Below, piece by piece: positions 34,780 to 42,625 of a stretch of 64,000 nucleotides of DNA. Within the stretch, counting starts at the first letter, position 1; each line of letters begins with the position of its first letter. A program made the position numbers and the translations under genes. Under the pieces are notes generated by a model, which saw only the letters and a program-made list of their open reading frames with translations, did not search any database and was not told the DNA's origin. This stretch comes from Janthinobacterium sp. 61. Lineage in GTDB: Bacteria; Pseudomonadota; Gammaproteobacteria; Burkholderiales; Burkholderiaceae_D. The stretch is from contig NZ_PJMQ01000001.1 of assembly GCF_002846335.1 (NCBI RefSeq), forward strand, positions 4,650,001-4,714,000. Reading direction: 5' to 3'.

Positions 34780-36273
34780 ATGGGTATCAAAGTCAAAAGT
34801 ATCGGCCTGATCGGTCTGGGCGTACTGGCCGGCATCGGCATGTCGCTGCAATTCCCGGCCGTGGCGCAGAAAATCACGAATGCCCCGCTGCCGCTCGACG
34901 AGCTGCGCCAGTTGTCCGATGTCTTCGGCCTGATCAAGTCCGATTATGTCGAGAAGGTGGAAGACAAGAAACTCCTGACGGAAGCCATTTCCGGCATGGT
35001 GTCGTCGCTGGACCCGCATTCCGTCTACCTGGATAAAAATGCTTTCAAGGAAATGCGCGAAAGCGTGCAAGGCAAGTTTGTCGGCATCGGCATCGAAGTG
35101 AGCATGGAAGACGGCTACGTGAAAGTCGTCTCGCCCATCGAGGACAGCCCGGCCGCCAAGGCGGGCATCCTGGCCGGTGACCTGATCACCCGTCTCGACA
35201 ATATCCCGCTGAAAGGCTTGCAGCTGGAGGAAGTCATCAAGAAGATGCGCGGCCAGCCCGGCAGCAAGCTGGTGCTGACCATGTCGCGCAAGGGCGAAAG
35301 CAAGCCGCTGGTGTTCCCCATCGTGCGCGAGGAAATCCGCGTGCAAAGCGTGAAGGCGAAGATGGTCGCGCCCGGCTACGCCTGGCTGCGTATCGCCCAG
35401 TTCCAGGAACCGACCGTCGATGACATGGTCAAAAAAATTAACGCGCTGTATGCGCAAGACCCCAAGCTGAAGGGCCTGGTGCTGGACTTGCGCAACGATC
35501 CCGGTGGCGTCGTGCCTGGCGCCATCGGCGTGGCGACAGCATTCCTTCCGGGTAATTCCGTGATCGTTTCCACCAAGGGCCAGTTGCCGGAGTCGAAGCA
35601 AGTGTTTTATGGCCGCCGCGAATTTTATGCGCCGCCGGGCGCCAAGGCCGACCCGCTGGCCAAGCTGCCGGCCGCGCTGAAGACCGTGCCGCTAGTGGTA
35701 TTGGTCAATGCCGGCTCCGCTTCAGCCTCGGAAATCGTCGCCGGCGCCTTGCAGGATTACCAGCGCGCGACCGTCATCGGCACGCAAACGTTCGGCAAGG
35801 GTTCCGTGCAAACCTTGCGCCAGATCACGGCCGACACGGCCGTCAAGCTGACGACGGCCCGCTACTACACGCCGAAAGGCCGGGCCATCCAGGCGCGCGG
35901 CATCGTGCCCGACTTGCTGGTCGATGAAACGGCCGAGGGCGATGGCTGGAACAGCCTGCGCGTGCGCGAGGCGGACCTGGAAAAACACTTGAGCAGCGAT
36001 GATGGCAAGCCGGAAGCGGCCAAGCCGACCATGGATACCATGCACGAACAGCTGGAGGAAGAGCAGCGCCTGATCGCCACGGCGAAAAAGCGCAAGCCGC
36101 TCGAATACGGCGCCAAGGATGATTTCCAGCTGCAGCAAGCCTTGAACCACTTCCAGGGCTTGCCGGTGCAGCTGGCCAAGGTCGACGCCAAGGGCGAGAA
36201 GATCAGCGCCAAGCCGGAAATTGCTTCCGACATCAAGGCGGACGACAAGAAAATTCCTGTGCAAAAACCGTAG
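34780..36273 (+). CDS. Carboxy-terminal processing protease (S41, CtpA type)
   Basis: The 497-aa periplasmic protease has a signal peptide (about 1-29), a PDZ domain (about 98-175) and the S41 catalytic domain. The catalytic serine lies in GSASASE (312-318) and the general-base lysine is Lys340 in FGKGS. A charged C-terminal tail rich in Lys and Glu follows. Such enzymes trim the C-termini of envelope proteins. It follows the envC-like gene by 47 bases, and the two are commonly adjacent. Confidence 0.95.
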   Translation: MGIKVKSIGLIGLGVLAGIGMSLQFPAVAQKITNAPLPLDELRQLSDVFGLIKSDYVEKVEDKKLLTEAISGMVSSLDPHSVYLDKNAFKEMRESVQGKFVGIGIEVSMEDGYVKVVSPIEDSPAAKAGILAGDLITRLDNIPLKGLQLEEVIKKMRGQPGSKLVLTMSRKGESKPLVFPIVREEIRVQSVKAKMVAPGYAWLRIAQFQEPTVDDMVKKINALYAQDPKLKGLVLDLRNDPGGVVPGAIGVATAFLPGNSVIVSTKGQLPESKQVFYGRREFYAPPGAKADPLAKLPAALKTVPLVVLVNAGSASASEIVAGALQDYQRATVIGTQTFGKGSVQTLRQITADTAVKLTTARYYTPKGRAIQARGIVPDLLVDETAEGDGWNSLRVREADLEKHLSSDDGKPEAAKPTMDTMHEQLEEEQRLIATAKKRKPLEYGAKDDFQLQQALNHFQGLPVQLAKVDAKGEKISAKPEIASDIKADDKKIPVQKP

Positions 36274-36281
36274 TCGTCGCC

Positions 36282-37043
36282 ATGAACGACCATCAGCTGC
36301 TGCGCTACTCGCGCCACATCCTGTTAGACGAGATCGGCATCGAAGGCCAGCAAGCCTTGCTTGACGCGCATGTGCTGGTGATCGGCGCGGGCGGGCTGGG
36401 CTCGCCGGCCGCCATGTACCTGGCCGCCAGCGGCGTCGGCAAGCTGACCCTGGTCGATGACGATACGGTCGACCTGACCAATCTGCAGCGCCAGATCGCC
36501 CACACGACGGCGCGCGTGGGCCAGCCAAAAGTGCTGTCGGCGTGCGAAACATTGACTGGCATCAATCCCGAGATTGAATTAATTGCTTTGCAGGAGCGCC
36601 TCGACGGTGCGCGCCTGGCCGAACTGGTCTGCTCCGCCACGGTGGTGCTCGACTGCACCGATAACTTCGCCACGCGCCACGCCGTCAACCGCGCCTGCGT
36701 GGCGGCCAGGGTGCCGCTGGTGTCGGGCGCCGTGATCCGCTTCGACGGGCAAGTGAGCGTCTTCGACCCGCGCACGGGTACCCAGCCGTGTTATTCCTGC
36801 CTGTTTCCGCAGGAGCAGCAGTTCACGGACGAGGCGTGCTCGACCATGGGCGTGTTTGCGCCGTTGGTGGGCGTGGTGGGCGCCATGCAGGCGGCCGAGG
36901 CGCTGAAACTCATCATGGGCGTTGGGGAATCACTGACGGGACGGCTGCTGCTGCTTGATGGCTTGCACATGGAATGGAGCAGCATGCGGGTGGCGCGCGA
37001 CCCCGGCTGCGCCGTTTGCGGTGTAGTGGTCTTGCCGCTCTGA
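36282..37043 (+). CDS. MoeB/ThiF-family adenylyltransferase
   Basis: This 253-aa E1-like enzyme adenylates the C-terminus of a ubiquitin-like sulfur carrier (MoaD or ThiS). The ATP-binding GAGGLGSP is at 36-42. Zinc cysteines occur as Cys170/Cys173 and Cys243/Cys246. The conserved Cys186 lies in FTDEACSTMG. No rhodanese domain is fused. It starts 8 bases after ctpA. Whether it serves molybdopterin, thiamine or both cannot be told without its partner. Confidence 0.92.
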   Translation: MNDHQLLRYSRHILLDEIGIEGQQALLDAHVLVIGAGGLGSPAAMYLAASGVGKLTLVDDDTVDLTNLQRQIAHTTARVGQPKVLSACETLTGINPEIELIALQERLDGARLAELVCSATVVLDCTDNFATRHAVNRACVAARVPLVSGAVIRFDGQVSVFDPRTGTQPCYSCLFPQEQQFTDEACSTMGVFAPLVGVVGAMQAAEALKLIMGVGESLTGRLLLLDGLHMEWSSMRVARDPGCAVCGVVVLPL

Positions 37044-37067
37044 GTAGCCCCGCACAAATTTTTCCCC

Positions 37068-37088
37068 ATATGACAGGCTTTGTCATAT
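37068..37088. promoter_or_regulatory. Inverted repeat upstream of the type II secretion operon
   Basis: ATATGACA and TGTCATAT are exact 8-base arms around a 5-base spacer. The dyad ends just before a TATACT (37097-37102) that may be the -10 box of the gsp operon. It lies where a repressor would block the promoter. No T-tract fits a terminator for the upstream gene. The binding protein is unknown. Confidence 0.5.
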
Positions 37089-37136
37089 TTCCGCTTTATA
37101 CTCTGCACTCATTACTTACCTTCTTCTCTCTTTCTT

Positions 37137-37589
37137 ATGCAAAACGCTGCAAACCATCCGATACGCCAGCGCCGCGCGCGCGGCTTCACTTTGATCGAAA
37201 TCATGGTCGTGGTGGTGATCATGGGCATCCTCGCCTCGCTGGTGGTACCCAAGCTGATCGCCCGCACGGGCGAGTCGAAAGTGGCGGCGGCGAAAGTCGA
37301 CATCGCTACCGTGATGCAAGCCTTGAAACTGTACCGCCTGGATAACCAGCGCTACCCGACCACCGAGCAGGGCTTGCAGGCGCTGATCGAAAAACCGACC
37401 ACGGGACCGGCCGCGAATGGCTGGAAGGCGGGCGGTTACCTGGAAAAGATGCCGAAGGACCCATGGGGTAACCCGTACCAGTTCCTGTCGCCGGGCGTGA
37501 AGGGCGAAGTCGACATCATTTCGCTGGGCGCCGACGGCCAGCCTGGCGGTAGCGGCGATGACGCCGATATCGGCTCCTGGGAACTGTAA
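37137..37589 (+). CDS. gspG: Type II secretion major pseudopilin GspG
   Basis: The 150-aa prepilin has a cleavage site RARG/FTLIEIMVVV (Gly16/Phe17) with Glu5 of the mature protein. The GspG core follows, with TTEQGLQALIEKPTTGP and a C-terminal GADGQPGGSGDDADI calcium-binding-type loop. It is the main subunit of the T2SS pseudopilus. The ATG at 37137 has no ribosome-binding site; the upstream bases are almost all C and T. It is the first gene of a twelve-gene gsp operon. Confidence 0.95.
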   Translation: MQNAANHPIRQRRARGFTLIEIMVVVVIMGILASLVVPKLIARTGESKVAAAKVDIATVMQALKLYRLDNQRYPTTEQGLQALIEKPTTGPAANGWKAGGYLEKMPKDPWGNPYQFLSPGVKGEVDIISLGADGQPGGSGDDADIGSWEL

Positions 37590-37601
37590 GTTTTCCATTG
37601 C

Positions 37602-38096
37602 ATGCCTGCCATGACCACCGGTCGCGCACTGCCCCGGCCACGCGCCAGCGGCTTCACGCTGATCGAATTGCTGGTGGTGATGGTCATCATCGGGGTGACC
37701 CTGGGCCTGGTGTCGCTGAACGCCATGCCGAATGGCCAGCAAGCGTTGCAGAAGGAAGCCGAGCGCATCGCCCTGCTGCTGCAGCTGGCGCGCGATGAAG
37801 CCATCGTGCGCAGCCGGCAGGTGGCATTCGAGGCTGACGAAAATCAATACCGTTTCCTGGTCCTCAATGAAAAACTGTGGCAACCCGTGACACAGGATGA
37901 CTTGCTGCGCGAACGCAGCTTCAACAATACGCCCATGCTGCTCAGCGTGCAGCCGTCAAACAGCGTGGCTCAGCCTCTGCGCATCATCTTCGGCCGCGAA
38001 CCGGTCGACAAGCCTTTCGTGCTGACCCTGGCCAGCGGCGAACGCAGCGTGGCCATCCGCGCCGATGGCATCGGCCATTTCACGGTCGAGCAATGA
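37602..38096 (+). CDS. gspH: Type II secretion minor pseudopilin GspH
   Basis: This 164-aa prepilin has the processing site RASG/FTLIELLVVM near residue 17 and the hydrophobic assembly helix, then a small globular domain. An internal ATG at 37611 (MTTGR) is an alternative start. Its stop overlaps the gspI start as ATGA. Identification rests on the prepilin signature and the position between gspG and gspI. Confidence 0.9.
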   Translation: MPAMTTGRALPRPRASGFTLIELLVVMVIIGVTLGLVSLNAMPNGQQALQKEAERIALLLQLARDEAIVRSRQVAFEADENQYRFLVLNEKLWQPVTQDDLLRERSFNNTPMLLSVQPSNSVAQPLRIIFGREPVDKPFVLTLASGERSVAIRADGIGHFTVEQ

Positions 38097-38476
38097 TGGG
38101 CATCTCCCGATACTACCGCCAGCGCGGCTTCACTTTACTGGAAGTATTGGTGGCCCTGGTCATCGTCGGCACGGCCCTGGGCGCGTCCTTGCGCGCCGTG
38201 GGCAGCCTGACGCAGAACAGCGATGGCTTGCGCAGCGCCATGATGGCCACCTGGTCGGCGGAAAACCACCTGGTGCGCTTGCGCCTGGCAAAAACCTTTC
38301 CGCAGACGGGCAAGCGCACGGTCGACTGCCCGCAAGGCGATTTAAAACTTATCTGCGAGGAGGAAGTGGTGGCCACGCCGAATCCCCGCATCCGGCAAGT
38401 GCGCGTGAACGTGTACGACGTGCAATACCCGGCCCGGCGCATCGTGCGCCTGGTCTTGCTGGCGTTTAACGACTGA
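38093..38476 (+). CDS. gspI: Type II secretion minor pseudopilin GspI
   Basis: The 127-aa prepilin has the site RQRG/FTLLEVLVALVIVGTAL and the GspI-type core with AMMATWSAENHLVRLRL. With GspJ and GspK it forms the tip complex that starts pseudopilus assembly. It overlaps gspH by 4 bases and shares one base with the gspJ start (TGATG). Confidence 0.92.
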   Translation: MMGISRYYRQRGFTLLEVLVALVIVGTALGASLRAVGSLTQNSDGLRSAMMATWSAENHLVRLRLAKTFPQTGKRTVDCPQGDLKLICEEEVVATPNPRIRQVRVNVYDVQYPARRIVRLVLLAFND

Positions 38477-39099
38477 TGGCGCGCCGCAATCACTCCGCCG
38501 CTGGCTTCACCCTGATCGAGCTGCTCGTGGCGATCGGCATTTTGGCCATGGTCGCCGTGCTGGGCTGGCGCGGCCTGGACAGCATCATGCGTTCGCGTGA
38601 AGTGCTGACCAGCCAGCTGGAGCAGGCGCGCGGCATGCAGCTGGCGTTTGCCCAGATGCAAAGCGATTGCGACCATCTGGCCGGCGCCGGCCAAAGCAAT
38701 ACCCTGCTGAATGGCCGCACCAACCTGAGCGCCGAGACCGACCGCCTGACTCTGGTGCGCCTGGCCGCATCGGAACAGGAGCCGCAACAGTTGCAAGTGG
38801 TCACTTACCGCCTGCGCGGCGGCGTGCTGACGCGGCGCGAGTCGAACGGCACGCGCGACCTGGCGGTGCTCGATACCCTGTGGCAGGCGGCGCGCGACGA
38901 TACCGATAGCTCCAGCGCCGACGTGGCCCTGATGCATGGCGTCGACAGCATGGTCATGCGTGGCTGGAACAATGGCGCCTGGAATGTGCTGACGGCGGGC
39001 GTCACCATCTCCACGCAAGTGCCGGGCCTGGAAGTGACCTTGCAAATGCCGGGCCAGGACGCTGGCCTGTCCAAAGTCTTTTTATTGGGACCGGGATGA
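38476..39099 (+). CDS. gspJ: Type II secretion minor pseudopilin GspJ
   Basis: The 207-aa prepilin has the site AAG/FTLIELLVAIGILAMVAV. The GspJ core includes GWRGLDSIMRSREVL and later EQEPQQLQVVTYRLRGG. It is a tip-complex pseudopilin. The start overlaps the gspI stop and the stop overlaps the gspK start as ATGA. Confidence 0.93.
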   Translation: MARRNHSAAGFTLIELLVAIGILAMVAVLGWRGLDSIMRSREVLTSQLEQARGMQLAFAQMQSDCDHLAGAGQSNTLLNGRTNLSAETDRLTLVRLAASEQEPQQLQVVTYRLRGGVLTRRESNGTRDLAVLDTLWQAARDDTDSSSADVALMHGVDSMVMRGWNNGAWNVLTAGVTISTQVPGLEVTLQMPGQDAGLSKVFLLGPG

Positions 39100-40073
39100 A
39101 GCCCGTCAAGCTCCCTGCGCGCCAGCGTGGCGTGGCCGTCATCACGGCCCTGCTGCTGACGGCGCTGGCCATCACGGTCGTCGCCAGCCTGTTCTGGCAG
39201 CAGCAAGTGCAAGTGCGTTCGATGGAAAACCAGCGTTTGCGCCTGCAGACACAGTGGGCCATGCGCGGCATGGTTGACTTCGCCCGCTTCTGGTTGCGCC
39301 AGGACAATCCCATGCTGACGGCGCTGGACGGCGTGTGGGCGACGCCCATCGAGGAAGCGCGGCTTGACGATTACGTCGACCGTGAAAAGGTCGATACGGA
39401 AAAATTCGACGCCACCGTCTCTGGCCGCGCGCTCGACGCGCAGGCGCGGTTTAATATTACCAACCTGGTCGCCGCCACGGGCGGCATCAATCCGAAACAG
39501 GTGCTGGCCTACCAGCGATTATTGTCAAATATGAAACTAGACAGCGGCCTGGCGCAGGCCACGGCCGATGCCGTGCTGCGCGCCAAGCCGAAACCACGCA
39601 CTGGTAGCAGCGGCAGCGATGGCAAGACGCCCGCCGTCCCTGTCGCCTCGGGTGGCAGCAGCGAGCCGGTAGCGTTCACGCAGGTGGAGGATTTGCTGTC
39701 CGTGCCCGGCTATACGCCGCAGATGATCGAGCAATTGCGCGATGTCGTTATTATCTTGCCGGAGATCACGGGTGTGAACGTCAATACGGCCCCGGCCGAG
39801 GTGCTGGCTGCCGTGACGATGATGTCGCTGTCCGAGGCGAGTGCCCTGACTTTGAGCAATCCGCGTAAAAAGTTTGTTGATTTAACAAACTTCAAGAATA
39901 ATATTGATAGCAAGCAAGTGATTGAAGATGTGGAACTCGATGTGAAGAGCCGCTACTTTCTCACCGTCATCCGTGTACGGCTGGACCGTGCCGCCCTGGA
40001 TGCCGTGGCGCTCATCAATCGAAAAACGGATCCGCAGCGCACCACCAGCCTGGTCTGGCTGCGGGAAAATTAA
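39096..40073 (+). CDS. gspK: Type II secretion minor pseudopilin GspK
   Basis: The 325-aa pseudopilin caps the tip complex. The processing site RQRG/VAVITALLLTAL lacks the Glu at mature position 5, as expected for GspK. The large globular domain contains FNITNLVAATGGINP and a C-terminal helix-hairpin-helix-like ITGVNVNTAPAEVLAAV. It overlaps gspJ by 4 bases. Confidence 0.93.
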   Translation: MKPVKLPARQRGVAVITALLLTALAITVVASLFWQQQVQVRSMENQRLRLQTQWAMRGMVDFARFWLRQDNPMLTALDGVWATPIEEARLDDYVDREKVDTEKFDATVSGRALDAQARFNITNLVAATGGINPKQVLAYQRLLSNMKLDSGLAQATADAVLRAKPKPRTGSSGSDGKTPAVPVASGGSSEPVAFTQVEDLLSVPGYTPQMIEQLRDVVIILPEITGVNVNTAPAEVLAAVTMMSLSEASALTLSNPRKKFVDLTNFKNNIDSKQVIEDVELDVKSRYFLTVIRVRLDRAALDAVALINRKTDPQRTTSLVWLREN

Positions 40074-40092
40074 CAGCTGAAAGCGAGTCACT

Positions 40093-41322
40093 TTGACAAT
40101 ATTGTATATCCGTCACCCGGCCAAGGCGTCCACCGACAGCGCACCGGCCTGCCCCTTCGTGCTGGCCGGCGACGGCGGCGCCCTGCTGCAGCAGGGCAGC
40201 GCGCCGCTGGGCAGCCTTGGCCAGCTGATCGCTGGTGCGAAGCAGGTGGTGCTGCTGCTGGCGGCGGCCGACGTGACTCTGCTGCGCCTGAAAACCCCGC
40301 CGCTGGCCGGCGCCCGTTTGCGCGCGGCCTTGCCCGGCCTGGTGGAAGAACACATCCTCGGCGACACCCAGGATTGCCTGTTGGCCGCCGGCGCGCCCGA
40401 CGCTGCCGGCATGCGCACGGTGGCCGTGGCGCAGCGCGCCTGGGCCGAGGTACTCGTGAAAGCTTTGCTGGCGCAGGGCGCGCGCAAGGTGGCGCTGCTG
40501 CCGTCGCAGCTATGCCTGCCCTTGCAGCCGGGCAGCGTGACGGCATCCTTGCAGGCAAGCGGCGACAGCCTGGAACTGGCCTTGCGCCAGGCGCCGCAAG
40601 AGGGCCTGGGCCTGGTCTTGCCGGCGCAGCCGCAGCAGGCGCTGCTGACGACGCGCGCGTTTGCCGGCGATGTGCCACTGACGGTCTACGTGGCGCAGGC
40701 CGAGCTGGCGCAATATCAACAGCTCGCTGCCGGCATGGATGGCGTGACGCTGGAGCCTGACCACTGGGCGCACTGGATTGCTGGTGCCAAGAATGCAGGA
40801 CTGGACCTGGCCGCTGCCTTGGGCACGGCCACGGGATCTGCCACGGAATGGCGCCGCTGGCGCTGGCCGCTGCGCCTGGCGCTGCTGGCAGTGATCGTCA
40901 ACCTGGCCGGCATGAATATCGAATGGATGCGCCTGAAGCGCGAGGCCGCCACCGTGCGTACCTCGATGCAGCAAACTTTCAAGGCCGCGTATCCGAATGA
41001 AGCGCCCGTGTTTGGGCTGGAAGCGGAACAGATGCGGCGCAATATCGCTGCCGCCCGCCTGCAAAGCGGGCAAGCGAGCATGGATGACTTCACCAGCATG
41101 AGCGCGGCACTGGGCGAGGCCCTGGGTGGCCTGGCCGGGCGCGGCGTGGTGGCCTCGCTGGAATACCACGAGCGCAGCCTGATCGTCAAGCTGAAACCGG
41201 ACATGGTCGATGCCAGCGCACAGGCGCAGGTGCGCGATGGCCTGGCCGCGCGCAAGCTGGCCTTGAATGAAACGGCGCCGGGCGTGTGGAAGATCACGCC
41301 GGCCACGGGAGCAAAAGCATGA
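40093..41322 (+). CDS. gspL: Type II secretion inner-membrane protein GspL
   Basis: The 409-aa protein has a cytoplasmic actin-like domain (about 1-250) that binds GspE, one membrane helix (about 258-276, LRLALLAVIVNLAG) and a periplasmic ferredoxin-like domain. Translation appears to start at TTG (40093); no ATG or GTG fits the conserved N-terminus. Its stop overlaps the gspM start as ATGA. Confidence 0.9.
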   Translation: MTILYIRHPAKASTDSAPACPFVLAGDGGALLQQGSAPLGSLGQLIAGAKQVVLLLAAADVTLLRLKTPPLAGARLRAALPGLVEEHILGDTQDCLLAAGAPDAAGMRTVAVAQRAWAEVLVKALLAQGARKVALLPSQLCLPLQPGSVTASLQASGDSLELALRQAPQEGLGLVLPAQPQQALLTTRAFAGDVPLTVYVAQAELAQYQQLAAGMDGVTLEPDHWAHWIAGAKNAGLDLAAALGTATGSATEWRRWRWPLRLALLAVIVNLAGMNIEWMRLKREAATVRTSMQQTFKAAYPNEAPVFGLEAEQMRRNIAAARLQSGQASMDDFTSMSAALGEALGGLAGRGVVASLEYHERSLIVKLKPDMVDASAQAQVRDGLAARKLALNETAPGVWKITPATGAKA

Positions 41323-41852
41323 GTGCAGCAGTAAACAAGGCGCGCGCCGCGTTGACGCGGCAGCAGCAGGCCGTGCAAGCCTTCTGGGCGGAACGCACGC
41401 AGCAGGAGCGCAAGTTGTTGACCATCGGCGGCGTGGTGGCGGGGCTGGCCCTCGTCTACGCGGTGTTTTTCGAGCCGGCCTGGACGGGACGCATCGCCTT
41501 GCAAAAGAGCTTGCCCGAGCTGCGCCAGAACGCGGCCCAGTTGCAGGCACTGGCACGTGAAGCGGGCGAACTGGCGCGCCAGGCGCCCGTGCAGGTCGCT
41601 CCCATGGGCCGCGAAAGCCTCGACGCCTCGTTGAAAGCGCGCGGCTTGACGCCACAATCGCTTTCGCTGACGGGCGAATACGCGCGCGTGCAGCTCAATG
41701 GCGTGCCGTTTGCCAGCGTCATGCTGTGGCTGGACGGCTTGCGCCGCGAAGGCCGCGTGGCGGTGCAGGACGCGAAGATCACGGCACAGGGCAAGGCGGG
41801 GCTGGTCGATGCCAGTCTGACCCTGCACCAGAGTCCGGGCGCGGCACGATGA
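41319..41852 (+). CDS. gspM: Type II secretion inner-membrane protein GspM
   Basis: The 177-aa bitopic protein has a short cytoplasmic part, a membrane helix (about 33-50, LTIGGVVAGLALVYAVFF) and a periplasmic domain that dimerises with GspL. The start at 41319 overlaps the gspL stop (ATGA); the frame is open 11 codons upstream. Its stop overlaps the gspN start in the same way. Confidence 0.9.
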   Translation: MSAAVNKARAALTRQQQAVQAFWAERTQQERKLLTIGGVVAGLALVYAVFFEPAWTGRIALQKSLPELRQNAAQLQALAREAGELARQAPVQVAPMGRESLDASLKARGLTPQSLSLTGEYARVQLNGVPFASVMLWLDGLRREGRVAVQDAKITAQGKAGLVDASLTLHQSPGAAR

Positions 41853-42625
41853 TGCGCTTGCTTGGCTGGCTGCTGGCCATCATCGTCAGCGTGTGCGTCA
41901 CCCTGCTGGTATTTTTCCCGGCTGGCTGGGTCGCGGGCATCGTGGAAAAGCAGACAGGCGGACGTTTGACCTTGGGCGACGCGCAAGGTACCCTGTGGCG
42001 CGGTTCGGCCTTTATTGGCGGGGCGGCCAGCGCGAATGGCGCCGTGACGCCACTGCTGCCGGGGCGCTTCAGCTGGCGTATTTCGCCGTCCGTGCTGTGG
42101 GGATCGGTCGACGTGGAATTGCAGAATGCGCAGGCGCTGTCGCAGGCCGTCAATTTGCGCGGCTCGTGGTCGCACTGGCAGGTCAGTCCGGCGGCCCTGC
42201 TGCTGCCGGCCGATGGCCTGGGCGGCCTGGGCGCTCCGTTAAATACCGTGGCGCCGACGGGCAGCATGCGCCTGTCGTGGAGCACCCTGGAGCTGGCTTT
42301 GGTGCAGCGGCAGTTTTCCGCCGTTGGCCGCACGACCTTGCAGATGACGGACATGGCCTCGCGCCTGTCGTCCTTGCGTCCGCTGGGAAGCTACGAGCTC
42401 GATTTCGATTGGCAGGGGCAGCAGGCGACGTTGAACTTGCGCTCCCTCAAGGGACCGCTGCTGCTCGACGGCAGCGGCAGCCTGCAACAGGGGCGCATGC
42501 AGTTTTCCGGCCAGGCCCAGGCCGCAGCAGGATATGAAGAGACCTTGGCGAGTTTGTTGAATTTGCTGGGACAGCGCCGTAGCAATAGCGAAAAAAACAT
42601 CATCGCCTTAGAGTTCAGACAATGA
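41849..42625 (+). CDS. gspN: Type II secretion protein GspN
   Basis: The 258-aa protein has an N-terminal membrane helix (MMRLLGWLLAIIVSVCVTLL) and a periplasmic domain with GRLTLGDAQGTLWRGSA, typical of GspN. GspN is present in only some T2SS, and its exact role is unsettled. The start and stop overlap the neighbouring genes by 4 bases each. Confidence 0.9.
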   Translation: MMRLLGWLLAIIVSVCVTLLVFFPAGWVAGIVEKQTGGRLTLGDAQGTLWRGSAFIGGAASANGAVTPLLPGRFSWRISPSVLWGSVDVELQNAQALSQAVNLRGSWSHWQVSPAALLLPADGLGGLGAPLNTVAPTGSMRLSWSTLELALVQRQFSAVGRTTLQMTDMASRLSSLRPLGSYELDFDWQGQQATLNLRSLKGPLLLDGSGSLQQGRMQFSGQAQAAAGYEETLASLLNLLGQRRSNSEKNIIALEFRQ

